This document shows, piece by piece, positions 1 through 10,680 of a stretch of DNA of 64,000 nucleotides. A program made the position numbers and the translations under genes. Below the pieces are notes generated by a model. The model was not told the DNA's origin and ran no database searches. It worked only from the letters and a program-made list of their open reading frames with translations. Where the stretch lies: positions 1,096,795 to 1,160,794 of the forward strand of contig NC_061078.1 in the NCBI RefSeq assembly GCF_021917145.1. The letters are read 5' to 3'. Position 1 is the first letter of the stretch. Every line of letters starts with the position of its first letter. The DNA is from Hypomesus transpacificus. Its lineage: Eukaryota; Chordata; Actinopteri; Osmeriformes; Osmeridae.

Positions 1-55
1 TAACAAATTACTAACAAATTAACTGTAAAGAATTATTAACGAAGGAATTATTACG

Positions 56-56
<1 letters not shown>

Positions 57-89
<33 letters not shown>
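57..89. repeat. poly-C homopolymer tract
   Basis: An uninterrupted run of about 33 C residues follows a T/A-rich stretch. It lies in the intron downstream (in gene orientation) of the axin1 exon. It is probably length-variable, and its exact length is an assembly risk. Confidence 0.9.
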
Positions 90-90
<1 letters not shown>

Positions 91-265
91 TCTGACAACC
101 CCCACCCCTCCCCGCCACAATTAGGTTTCTAATCTGTGGGAAACACTGGAACATGTTCCGGATCCATAGTGATGAGATCCAGGATCACAGATCTATCTCC
201 TTCACAGACAGACCCCCCTAACTGGACCAGGGCTCAGGGGTGAAAGGTCAGGGGTGAAAGGTTAC

Positions 266-862
266 CTGCTCGAACATGGAGGCGTCGGGTGCCAGGCGCA
301 CCACACAGTCCCTGATGAAGCTCTTGGTGGCGGGTTTGATCTGGCGCGCCACAATCCCGCCCCCATCCTGCACATACTTCCTGTAGATGGCCTTGGCCAG
401 CTTGGGCCTCTTCTCCTGATTGGCCGTCTTGCGGAAGCCGCTGCAGGCGAACCAGAAGTCCAGCAGGTCGGCGCAGCCCTCCTGCCGCAGGAAGCTGCGG
501 AACAGCTGGATCCCCTCCTGGTCGTCCAGCAGCGAGTGCAGAGACTCCGCCCACTTCAGGTAGGGCGGCGTGGGGGAGGCGGAGCCTTCAGGCTCGTAGC
601 CCAGGTCCAAGTCGGGGCGGCGGGGAGTGGCGGAGGGGGGGTCCCGGTAGAGGTCGGCCTTCGAGGGGGGGTGGTAGAAGGAGGGGAGGGGGGGGCAGGC
701 GTGGCTAGGGGGAGTGAGGGAGCCCCCTCCTTCTCCTCTCCCCCCACCACCCCCCTCCTCTCCCGGTACCGGGGGCCTAGGGGCGTCCTCGGTGAAGGGG
801 GCGTGGCCCTCCAGCACGCTGCCCCGGTAGCCAATCCCTGGTATGTCTCTGACAGCGCTCAT
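266..862 (-). CDS. axin1: axin1, first coding exon (partial gene; N-terminus and RGS domain)
   Basis: Axin is the scaffold of the cytoplasmic beta-catenin destruction complex (APC, GSK3, CK1). This exon encodes 199 residues starting at the ATG at 860-862 and ends at a CAG/GTAACC splice donor after base 266, in phase 0. Residues 22-37 hold [15 protein letters not shown], matching the conserved axin N-terminal tankyrase-binding motif. Residues 80-100 hold the conserved [21 protein letters not shown] block. From residue 101 ([12 protein letters not shown]) the RGS domain, which binds APC, runs to the exon end and should continue in the next exon beyond the left edge. Residues 37-75 are a Gly- then Pro-rich insert that differs from what I recall of mammalian axin1 and is coded by G/C-rich low-complexity DNA. 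A pyrimidine-rich tract and CAG at about 949-951 look like the acceptor of this exon, so any first exon would be untranslated. Axin2 is the alternative paralogue; the motif spacing fits axin1 better. Confidence 0.9.
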
Positions 863-3559
863 GTCTTATTGGTTGGCTAGCCGCAGACGGGCGCTTGGAC
901 GCGTAGTCAGTTGTGCTCCTCTTCTACCGAACCTGAGTGGTGTTTTCCCTGGAGGAGGAGATGAGAGAGGGTGAGAGGAGGAGAGGAGGAGGAGATTAAG
1001 GAGAGGAAAGGGGGATGCGAGGAGAGCGATGATAGGCGGAGGAGATTAAGGAGAGGAGAGAGGGATGACACAGGGAGGTGAGCCGGAAAACAGAAGAGAC
1101 AGGGGAGAGGAGGGACTAGGAGGGAGGGAGGAGAGAAGATATGATGATATCCCATGAAGAAAGACTACAACAGGGGTTAGGGAGGAGAGAGAGCAGCGGA
1201 GCGTGGGAATGACAGGCTGACATATACCAGTGAGGAGAGAAGAAAGCCAAACAGAGGAGGAAGGGTTGAGGGCAAGTTGAGCAGGATAAGTGTGTCTAAC
1301 CAGGGTTATCAACTCACTGAAGAAATGTAGCTAGCCAGCTACTCAACTACCCCATACACAACAGTTAGACAGCTAGCACACTAGCAAGCCAGCTAGCAAG
1401 CCAGCTAGCTATCTGGAAACATGTTAATTTAAGAGACAATGGCCATCTTGCTAGCAGTGATTTAGAATCGTATTTACTACTGTAACAATGACTTCTATGA
1501 TTAACGGTGGACATCTCTAGAACATTTGGTGCTAGATCTCCTGAAGATCTGTACATCATCACGTGAGCTAACAGCTAGCCGGCTAAAGCCATCCAAAAGC
1601 AAAACAACGACCAACAGCACCAACAATACATCTAACCAAGCCGAGACAAGTTGTCACTAGATAGTAGCTAAGCTAGCTGGCTAGCAATAAACAATGCACT
1701 TCCACGTAAACGACGATGGTCGACTATTCGGCTAACGACTTCGATAGCGACCAGCCCTTTGAAGTGGGTCCCATTCATGCTGGCTGTGGTGAAGACGGTG
1801 GGGGGAAGGGTACACACACTGGGTACACCAACAAACTCTGCAGCCGCACAAGAAGGGCCTTTCCTTCAAAAACACTTTAGCTCACTGGCTAGCAACACAA
1901 CACATTACTAACTCGAACAGACTTGCTGGTTTGGCAACACGATTCGTAACCCCACGCGTTAACGCTTACAACGCAAAGGGTTTGCTTGGTCAATCGCTGA
2001 GAGGTGGTAATAACGAAAGATCCTTCGATCCGGGATCAGACAAACCCAAGAAAGCGAGGGCACGTTTTACCCCGCTCAGCGCGAGCTAGCTAACCCCCCT
2101 AAAATATCTTGATATAAAAGTGTCCGTCATACCGTGTCTGAATGCCGGCTCCCCTTACACTATACCGGGGATCCTGCGGTGAAGAACGATCTCCAAAACG
2201 CGGCATAAGGACAGCTTTGTGTTGTTAAATATGGACGAAAACAAGCCGCTGTCTTATCCTCAACTCCCCATTGTAGCACCGACACACTCAGACGGAGTTG
2301 GAGAGAATACGTGCGTTCCGTGCGTGAGTGTGTGTTGGTGGTACTGGGCGCGAGCTCAACAGCGACGTAGACCGGTACGAGTGGTACACTGCAACGACCG
2401 CATGAATACCGGAATGTACAGTATCTTGCAACGAGAACTTAAGTGTCCCAGTAGACTCGGCTATCTGACAAGCAAATAAATAAAACAAACAGAAAAACAA
2501 CACCATCGTACTTATCTCTAATCACAGAGTCAACAATGTAACTTTATTATTGTTGGCTACCGAATTCATGTCCTAAAGTCGTGACAATAATTAGTATTTC
2601 TTTATCAAGGTAAAATTGAAGAAACTGCAAGTTGCCGTACCGTTGAACACAGATATCTAAAGTTTAATTACGAAAGTCCTTCAGTGATTTATTTATATAA
2701 CTCGAAAGTCCATTATCCCAAAACATCCATTGAACAATCAAAATATTATGAAATCCTACTCCATTCTAACACTCGCTCAATCAACAGGAGAGGGAACGAG
2801 AGAGAGATATAGAGTGAGTGAGAGATCTATCTACCTTTCAGTTCCTGCCTGTCTGGCCACCTCGCGCGAAGCCCATCTCCGGTGTGGAATGAGTGACAGG
2901 AGGACAGCGCTCGCCGCATGCTGCTGTCAGCGCCAGCCTTTCGCCAGTCACGCGCCAGGGTTGTCGTCCTGTCAGTCAAAGTGAGCATCGACCTGTGAGG
3001 GGTGGGAGAGGAGAAGGGGAGAGAGACAGAGAGGGGGAGAGACTTTGTAGTCAGTCAGTTCTACATCGACTCAGAATGACAACCAATCAATCTAAGGAAG
3101 TAATATACATGCCATGTGGCCTGATTGTCTGTCTGCCTGTGTCTGCCTGTCTGCCTGTGTGCCTGTCTGTGTGTCTGTATGTCTGTCTGTCATGCTGATA
3201 CCTGTCTACCTGTCTTCCTGTCTGTGTGTCATGGTGATGGTCTGAGTGAACTAGAAGATAAGACAAGGGGAGAGAAGAAGAGGAGAGAGAACCAAAATGA
3301 CTTGTGATACCTGTGAACATGCCTCTTCTGCATGTTGTGTTGTGACATCACAGGATGTCCTGTCAGGCAGGTGGGCGTGGCCTGTGAACACACCTGAGCT
3401 GGAGTTGAAAACACACAGGAACCGAGAGAGAGAGGGGGATTAGAGAGAGGGAGGAGAGAGGTGGAAGGAAGCTAAGAAGAGAGAGAGGGGGATGAACTTG
3501 ACCTTTTGGATGTCTTAACTGTGGGTGGGGGGCTGGAGGTGGTCATGAATCAGTGATGA

Positions 3560-3603
<44 letters not shown>

Positions 3604-4029
3604 CTGTGTGTGTGTGAGTGTGCGAGAGAGAGTGTGTGAGAGACAGAGACTGAGAGAGAGAGAGAGAGTGTGTGTGTGTGTGGGAGAGAGAGAGTGTGAG
3701 TGTGAGAGAGTGTGTGTTAGTGTGTGTTAGTGTGTGTGAGAGAGAGATAGAGAGTGTGTGTGTGTGAGTGTAAGAGAGAGAGAGTGAGTGAGTGTGTGTG
3801 TGTAAGAGAGAGAGAGTGAGTGAGTGTGTGTGTGTAAGAGAGAGAGAGTGAGTGTGTGAGTGTAAGAGAGAGGGAGTGAGTGTGTGTGTGTCCTAGGGGA
3901 AGGTGGTCAGGATCCCCTTGCTAGAGAAAAGGTCACCCCACAGGGGAGACACAACACACACCTGGTCTCCTGCTCCTCAAGGATATGTGTGTGTGCTTAT
4001 TATTGTTCATGTTACACTTGTCTTCCCAT

Positions 4030-4079
<50 letters not shown>

Positions 4080-4174
4080 GGGCACAAACACCTTACTCCT
4101 TTTCAAATGTAGTGATGCCAATGGGAGAGACACATTAGTATTCATGAGTGTGTGTGTGTGAGAGAGAGAGAGAA

Positions 4175-4233
<59 letters not shown>

Positions 4234-4888
4234 GACATTATAACCTGATTATATTGTCTATATAGCAAGAGTCACATTCTCACAAACTAGTCAGAGGGTC
4301 ATTCTAGAACAGGGTTGTAAAGCACTCTAGAACAGTAGGCCAATGGGAGAAGAACCAGGCAGGAGGCACACTATAACATTCTACAGGAGGTTAATTCCAC
4401 AAAGTTCTGGCAGTGGTCGTGATACTGTAACCATTAGCTACCATGATCACTATCACCCAGGCAATATACAGTCCTGGCTGACTGCGGCCAGGTGTGTGTG
4501 CGTGTGTGTGTGTGTCATAAATGCGGCACTACAAACCTAACCCAAGGCCAAGTCATTATGACCCTTGACGGGTAACCATGGTGACGTTGATACGTGACAG
4601 GCCGGCTCTGGCGGCACCTCAGAGATAACAACACGGAACTGATGACTTCATCAGGAAGCAAAGTACGTCTGGAACATTCTGGAGCCAGGGTACACAAAGC
4701 CATGACGTACTCTACATTTATACCTACATATTGATTTATATTTTATATTTGATAGTTTATGGTTGAGAAATATAAATACTTTATTGTTTGTCCTCTGTTT
4801 TTACTATTGAGTAGAAAATGCCTCCTACTTCTCATCAATCGTCTTTGGTGGGTGACCTTTTGGCAACTTACAAAACATTTCTGTGTGA
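863..4888. other. axin1 5' flank / 5' intron, no coding exon recognised
   Basis: About 4 kb without a supportable coding exon. Bases 863-948 are probably 5' UTR of the first coding axin1 exon. Bases 950-1290 are purine-rich on the plus strand (a pyrimidine tract in axin1 orientation). Bases 1320-1690 are rich in short CTAGC/GCTAG motifs. The stretch 1900-2400 has more CpG and could hold the axin1 promoter or noncoding first exon, but I see no decisive signal. Bases 3120-3230 are a CTGT-type low-complexity tract and 3560-4240 are dinucleotide repeats. Confidence 0.55.
3562..4232. repeat. TG/GA and CA/GA microsatellite cluster
   Basis: Alternating GTGTGT and GAGAGA blocks run from 3562 to about 3890. 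A perfect CA tract follows at about 4029-4078, then TG/GA tracts at 4148-4232. Open frames across this block are only Cys/Val or Thr/His repeats and are not genes. Confidence 0.9.
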
Positions 4889-4900
4889 GAAATGCATGAT
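4889..4900 (+). repeat. Left target-site duplication of the RTE-like LINE
   Basis: The 12 bases GAAATGCATGAT occur here and again at 8262-8273, exactly flanking the retrotransposon. The initial G of the right copy could instead belong to the ACG tail, giving an 11-bp duplication. Confidence 0.9.
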
Positions 4901-7900
4901 CCCCTCCTTGAGTCACCACCTTACCGCGGTGGAGGGGTTTGCGTGTCCTAGTGATCCTGGAAGCTATGTTGTCGGGGGCTTCATGCCCCTGGTAGGGTCT
5001 CCCAAGGCAAACAGGTTCCAGGTGAAAGACCAGACAAAGAGTGGCTCAAAAAACCAACCATGAAGAAATACAACAATGGTTCTCAGTTGCCCCTGCCCGG
5101 AAGCGGGTCACCGGGGCCCCCCCCTGGAGCCAGGCCCGGGGGTGGGGCTCGATGGCGAGCGCCTGGTGGCCGGGCCTTTTCCCATGGGGCCCGGTCGGGC
5201 ACAGCCCGAAGAGACAACGTGGGACCCTCTTCCAGTGGGCTCACCATCCGCAGGAGGGGTCATGGGGGTCGGGTGCAGTGTGAGACGGGCGGCGGCCGAA
5301 GGCGGGGGCCTTGGCGGTCCGATCCTCGGCTGCAAAAGTTAGCTTTAGGGACGTGGAACGTCACCTCGCTGGCGGGAAAGGAGCCTGAGCTGGTGCGCGA
5401 GGTAGAGAGTTTCCGGCTAGATATAGTCGGCCTCGCCTCGACGCACAGCGTGGGCTCCGGAACCAGTCTCCTTGAGAGGGGCTGGACTCTCTTCCACTCT
5501 GGAGTTGCCCTTGGTGAGAGGCGTCGAGCTGGGGTGGGAATACTGGTTTCCCCTCGGTTCGGCGCCTGTACATTGGGGTTCACCCCGGTGGACGAGAGGG
5601 TAGCCTCCCTCCGCCTTAGGGTGGGGGGACGGGTCCTCACTGTCGTTTGTGCTTATGCACCAAACGGCAGCTCAGAGTACCCACCCTTTTTGGAGTCTCT
5701 GGGGGGGGTGCTGGAAAGCGCTCCTCCTGGGGATTCCCTCGTCCTCCTGGGGGACTTCAATGCTCATGTGGGCAATGACAGTGAGACCTGGAGGGGCGTG
5801 ATTGGGAGGAACGGCCCCCCCGATCTGAACCCGAGTGGTGTTTTGTTGTTGGACTTCTGTGCTAGACACGGTTTGTCCATAACGAACACCATGTTCAAGC
5901 ATAAGGGTGTCCATATGTGCACCTGGCACCAGGACACCCGAGGTCTCAGTTCGATGATCGACTTTGTAGTCGTGTCATCGGACTTGGGGCCGCATGTCTT
6001 GGACACTCGGGTGAGGAGAGGGGCGGAGCTGTCAACTGATCACCACCTGGTGGTGAGTTGGCTTCGATGGTGGGGGAGGACGCCGGTCAGGCCTGGCAGG
6101 CCCAAACGTAATGTGAGGGTCTGCTGGGAACGTCTGGCGGAACCCTCTGTCAGAAGGAGCTTCAACTCCCACCTCCGGGAGAGCTTCGATCATGTCTCGG
6201 GGGGGGCCGGGGACATTGAGTCCGAATGGGCCATGTTCCGGGCCTCCATTGTTGAAGCGGCTGACCGGAGCTGCGGCCGCAGGGCGGTCGGTGCATGTCG
6301 CGGCGGTAACCCTCGGACCCGGTGGTGGACTCCGGAGGTGAGGGATGCCGTCAAGCTGAAGAAGGAGGCCTATCGGACTTTATTGGCTGGTAGGACTCCA
6401 GAGGCAGCTGATGTGTACCGGCAGGCCAAGCGGAACGCGGCTTTGGCGGTCGCGGAGGCAAAAACCCGGGCATGGGAGGAGTTCGGCGAGGCCATGGAGA
6501 ATGACTTCCGAACGGCTTCAAAAAGGTTCTGGACCACCATCCGGCGGCTCAGGAGGGGGAAGCAGTGCTCTGTCAACACTGTATACGGTGGGGATGGTGC
6601 GCTGCTGACCTCGACGGGGGACGTCCTGGATCGGTGGAAGGAATACTTCGAAGACCTCCTTAATTCCACCAACACGCTTTCCGACGTGGAGGCAGAGTCT
6701 GGGGACATCGGGGGGGGCCCTTCTATCTCTGGGGCTGAGGTCGCCGAGGTGGTTGAAAAGCTCCGCGGTGGCAGGGCCCCTGGGGTGGATGAGGTCCGCC
6801 CGGAGTTCCTTAAGGCTCTGGATGTTGTAGGGCTGTCTTGGTTGACACGACTCTGCAACATCGCGTGGACATCGGGGACAGTGCCTCTGGACTGGCAGAC
6901 CGGGGTGGTGGTTCCTCTCTTTAAAAAGGGGGACCGGAGGGTGTGCTCCAACTTTAGGGGGATCACACTCCTCAGCCTCCCTGGGAAAGTCTATTCAGGG
7001 GTCCTGGAGAGGAGGGTCCGTCGGATTGTCGAACCTCGGATTCAGGAGGAGCAATGTGGTTTTCGTCCTGGCCGTGGAACAGTGGACCAGCTTTATACCC
7101 TCCGCGGAGTCCTGGAGGGTACATGGGAGTTCGCCCAACCAGTCTACACATGTTTTGTGGATTTGGAAAAGGCGTTCGACCGTGTCCCTCGGGGGCTCAT
7201 GTGGGGGGTGCTCCGAGAGTACGGGGTACCGGATTTCCTGATCGGGGCTGTCCGGTCCCTGTACGACCGGTGCCAGAGTTTGGTCCGCATTGCCGGTAGT
7301 AAGTCGAACTTGTTTCCGGTGAGGGTTGGACTCCGCCAGGGCTGCCCTATGTCACCGATTCTGTTCATTACCTATATGGACAGAATTTCTAGGCGCAGCC
7401 AGGGTGTTGAGGGGGTCCGGTTTGGTGACCTCAGGATCGGGTCGCTGCTTTTTGCGGATGATGTGGTCCTGTTGGCTTCATCGGGCCGTGACCTTCAGCT
7501 CTCACTGGAGCGGTTCGCAACCGAATGTGAAGCGGCTGGGATGCGAATCAGCACCTCCAAATCTGAGGCCATGGTAATCGACCGGAAAAGGGTGGAGTGC
7601 CATCTCCGGGTCGGGGAGGAGATCCTGAACCAAGCGGAGGAGTTCAAGTATCTCGGGGTCTTGTTCACGAGTGAGGGAAGAATGGAGCGCGAGGTCGACA
7701 GGCGGATCGGTGCGGCGTCCGCAGTGATGCGGGCTCTGCATCGGTCCGTCGTGGTGAAGAAGGAGCTGAGTCGAAAGGCGAAGCTCTCTATTTACCAGTC
7801 GATCTACGTTCCTACCCTCACCTATGGTCACGAACTATGGGTAGTGACCGAAAGAACGAGATCGCGAATACAAGCGGCCGAAATGAGCTTTCTCCGTAGG

Positions 7901-8261
7901 GTGTCCGGGCTCTCCCTTAGAGATAGGGTGAGAAGCTCGGTCATCCGGGAGGGGCTCAGAGTAGAACCGCTGCTCCTCCGCGTCGAGAGGAGCCAGCTGA
8001 GGTGGCTCGGGCATCTGATTAGGATGCCTCCTGGACGCCTCCCTGGTGAGGTGTTCCGGGCACGTCCCACTGGGAAGAGGCCCCGGGGAAGACCCAGGAC
8101 ACGCTGGAGGGACTATGTCTCTCAGCTGGCCTGGGAACGCCTTGGGGTCCCCCAGGAAGAGCTGGCGGAAGTGGCCGGGGGGAGGGAAGTCTGGGCCTCC
8201 CTGCTTAGGTCGCTGCCCCCGCGACCCGATCCCCGGACAAGCGGCAGATGACGACGACGAC
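4901..8261 (+). mobile_element. Full-length RTE-like non-LTR retrotransposon (LINE)
   Basis: This is a 3.36-kb insertion bounded by a 12-bp target-site duplication. It has about 160 bp of 5' leader, a single long open frame, almost no 3' UTR and a tail of four ACG triplets rather than poly-A. One ORF with an AP-type endonuclease plus reverse transcriptase, a very short 3' end and a trinucleotide tail fit the RTE group; other fish LINE clades (Rex, Nimb/I) cannot be excluded by eye. The leader begins with CCCCTCC and can fold back (CCCCT 4901-4905 with AGGGG 4933-4937, CCACC 4916-4920 with GGTGG 4928-4932). The intact ends, matching duplications and open frame suggest a recent insertion. Confidence 0.88.
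5060..8251 (+). CDS. LINE endonuclease-reverse transcriptase polyprotein, open frame
   Basis: A 1,063-residue open frame from the first ATG (5060) to TGA (8249-8251), with no frameshift or internal stop. Residues 1-90 are a Gly/Pro/Arg-rich N-terminus. From about 94 (LGTWNVTSL) to about 315 is an exonuclease-endonuclease-phosphatase type endonuclease, with [10 protein letters not shown] and the C-terminal STDHHLVV motif carrying the catalytic Asp/His. Roughly 545-830 is the reverse transcriptase, with [39 protein letters not shown] and the catalytic FADD box at about 797-800. The C-terminus has the [10 protein letters not shown] and [14 protein letters not shown] segments common in such elements. 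The protein would nick target DNA and copy its RNA by target-primed reverse transcription. The start could lie a little upstream or downstream; no second ORF is visible. Confidence 0.88.
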   Translation: MKKYNNGSQLPLPGSGSPGPPPGARPGGGARWRAPGGRAFSHGARSGTARRDNVGPSSSGLTIRRRGHGGRVQCETGGGRRRGPWRSDPRLQKLALGTWNVTSLAGKEPELVREVESFRLDIVGLASTHSVGSGTSLLERGWTLFHSGVALGERRRAGVGILVSPRFGACTLGFTPVDERVASLRLRVGGRVLTVVCAYAPNGSSEYPPFLESLGGVLESAPPGDSLVLLGDFNAHVGNDSETWRGVIGRNGPPDLNPSGVLLLDFCARHGLSITNTMFKHKGVHMCTWHQDTRGLSSMIDFVVVSSDLGPHVLDTRVRRGAELSTDHHLVVSWLRWWGRTPVRPGRPKRNVRVCWERLAEPSVRRSFNSHLRESFDHVSGGAGDIESEWAMFRASIVEAADRSCGRRAVGACRGGNPRTRWWTPEVRDAVKLKKEAYRTLLAGRTPEAADVYRQAKRNAALAVAEAKTRAWEEFGEAMENDFRTASKRFWTTIRRLRRGKQCSVNTVYGGDGALLTSTGDVLDRWKEYFEDLLNSTNTLSDVEAESGDIGGGPSISGAEVAEVVEKLRGGRAPGVDEVRPEFLKALDVVGLSWLTRLCNIAWTSGTVPLDWQTGVVVPLFKKGDRRVCSNFRGITLLSLPGKVYSGVLERRVRRIVEPRIQEEQCGFRPGRGTVDQLYTLRGVLEGTWEFAQPVYTCFVDLEKAFDRVPRGLMWGVLREYGVPDFLIGAVRSLYDRCQSLVRIAGSKSNLFPVRVGLRQGCPMSPILFITYMDRISRRSQGVEGVRFGDLRIGSLLFADDVVLLASSGRDLQLSLERFATECEAAGMRISTSKSEAMVIDRKRVECHLRVGEEILNQAEEFKYLGVLFTSEGRMEREVDRRIGAASAVMRALHRSVVVKKELSRKAKLSIYQSIYVPTLTYGHELWVVTERTRSRIQAAEMSFLRRVSGLSLRDRVRSSVIREGLRVEPLLLRVERSQLRWLGHLIRMPPGRLPGEVFRARPTGKRPRGRPRTRWRDYVSQLAWERLGVPQEELAEVAGGREVWASLLRSLPPRPDPRTSGR

Positions 8262-8273
8262 GAAATGCATGAT
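8262..8273 (+). repeat. Right target-site duplication of the RTE-like LINE
   Basis: This matches 4889-4900 in all 12 bases. It follows directly on the ACG-repeat tail of the element. Confidence 0.9.
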
Positions 8274-10624
8274 TAGCCCAAACTATCATGTCTGAGGCTA
8301 ACAATGCTAGCTGAGCCTGTTTCCTTGCTGCAGTGATGTGTCCTGGATGTGTGACGTGACTGACAAGGGGAGCAGGTACATATACTAGGGAGGGTGATCA
8401 CAACAGACAACAGCTGGGTGGAGACCGAGGAGAGCAGGGAACCAGGAACCAGGAGAGAGAGAAAACCAGGAGTGGAACGCACAACCAGGGGAAAAACAAC
8501 AGAATAACCAGGGCCAACCCAGCTGCCAGGTTAAAGCTGATTTTCTCCGGCAGCAAGATAGCCCAGTAATCTTATATTTACTTCCCCCGTTGTTTTGATT
8601 TCTAGGGGCTAAATTAGCAACAATTAGTAAGCTAACAGTGGAGTGGAGAGCCCAGCTGAGGAAGCCCTGCTCGCCTGTGGAGACACAGCCCAGCGTCTGT
8701 GGAGAGACAGGGTCCTTTGTTCCAGTTGGGCACATTTAGGCGTCTGCATGAAGTCTGTCTCAAACAGGCTTATCCCCTCGCCCTCTCCCGCACAAAGCCC
8801 TCTCCAGGAGCTGAAAGCAGGAGTGACATCTTCATTATGACCCTCAGAAAGAGAGGTAGAGGAGGAGGGGGGGGGGGGGGATTAGCGCTTTTAAAAAGAA
8901 ATATGGAAGATGGTCGATTTTTTAATAGAGGTCCGGCCTCTCTCCCTCTCTCTCTCTTGGCCTGTTCCTCCTCTCCTCTTTTTCTCCTGTTCTCTTTATC
9001 TTCTCTTTCCTCCTCTCCTCTCGCTATCTTCATGTTCCCTCTTTCTCTCCTCTCTCCTTCTCGTATCTCCCTTGTCCTGGATGAACTTCATTCATCCTCC
9101 CTCTCCCTCTCCCTCTCTGTCCATCCTTTCTCTCTATAGATCATAAACTCTCAACTTAGTAAGGTGACAATAATTTTTTTTCTTTCGCTGGCATCAGAGC
9201 AGAGACCTCTGTGTCAATCCCATCCATCCCTCCTTCCTTCCAGCTCTCCATTCATCCCCTGCTCAATCTCTCCCTCCCTCTCTCCCTCCCCACTCCTCCC
9301 ATCGATGGTGTTAGGCGGCGTCCCGCTGACAGGCTTTGTGCTGAGGAGAATATAACCTCTCCAACATGGCCGCCATCTTCTCCAACTGGATTAGCCACAC
9401 TGGATTATCCACTGGGCTCCTGCTGCTTATTCAAATATTGTTTCACGTCAGATAAATAGAGGGAGGGAGTCACCTAGAAAAAGACTTCCTTCCCAGACAA
9501 TCGTCTAAAACGTGAAAAAGGCAGTTTTCTGTGTGTCAAGGGATGGTGGGACTGGGAGGATGAGGAAGACGACATCGGAGGGATGTGTGATGCCAGGAAG
9601 ATAGGCGGGTGGAGGGATACAGAGAAGAGTGGGGGATGGGGGAAAGGAGGGGGGGATGGAGGGATGGAAGGATGTCTAAACAGAAAACAGCCCAATCCTC
9701 AAAGGCCGAAATCAGCATGAAAGCGTCTTGATCTTTGATACGACTCTTCAACACACACACACACACTCCCGTCATTACACACACTTCTCATCAAACACAC
9801 ACACTCTCCTGGCCGTCAAAGCAATTGATGTGGTGTCTTTGATGAGGCCTGCGAGCAGCAGAGGTCTGCCACCGCAGAAAGGACGATGAAAGAAAGAAAG
9901 AAAGAAGATGAAATGGTGTAAATCGTTAGACGTGAGAGAGAGACGTCCTAACAGATGTGTGTTTGGACGGCGAGGGGTTTCAGCCGCGACGGCGCCAGCA
10001 AACGGCAAACGGTGCGGACTTACCGTGGCGGGGCGTGGGCGCGGGGCGGAGGAAGTCCGGTTGCTCGTCATCCCGTTAAACCCGCCGCAACGCCAGCGGT
10101 CACGGCTGGGCCGGTCGCCGTGGTGATGGGCCGGTCTGGAGAGCGAGGGACGTCCTGTGGAGGTCTCGGGCGCCATCTTGTCTCTGTTGTGTTGACGATC
10201 CGCCCCTCACCCTCTGCTCACTCCTGCTCATCCCTCTCTCCTCACTCACTCCTTTCCTCGCTCGCTCGCTGTCGTATGCTGTGACATCATCACGCAGGGG
10301 TATCGACGAACATCAAGGACTTCTGCACAAGAGTGTGTGTGTGTGTGTGAGTGTGTGTGTGAGTGTGTGTGTGAGTGTGTGAGTGTGTGTGAGTATGAGT
10401 GTGTGTGTGAGTGAGTGTGTGTGAGTATGAGTGTGTGTGTGAGTGTTTGAAGGTAAATATGTAAAGAAAGGGTATTGTGCGTCCTTCCTCACCCAGCAGG
10501 GCCCCCATTACTAAAGATGGATTATTAACACACACACACATCAGACCGTCAGCAGAATGGACGGCCAACAGAAGCCCCCCTGCTGTGTCTGGTCTGTTTG
10601 ATCTACCTCTCTCTCTCTCTCTAA

Positions 10625-10680
<56 letters not shown>

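Noticed and set aside
9775-10284. Open frames of 109-133 codons in a CpG-rich block
   Set aside because: They are Arg/Pro/Ser-rich in overlapping frames on both strands, with no recognisable domain or splice continuation.
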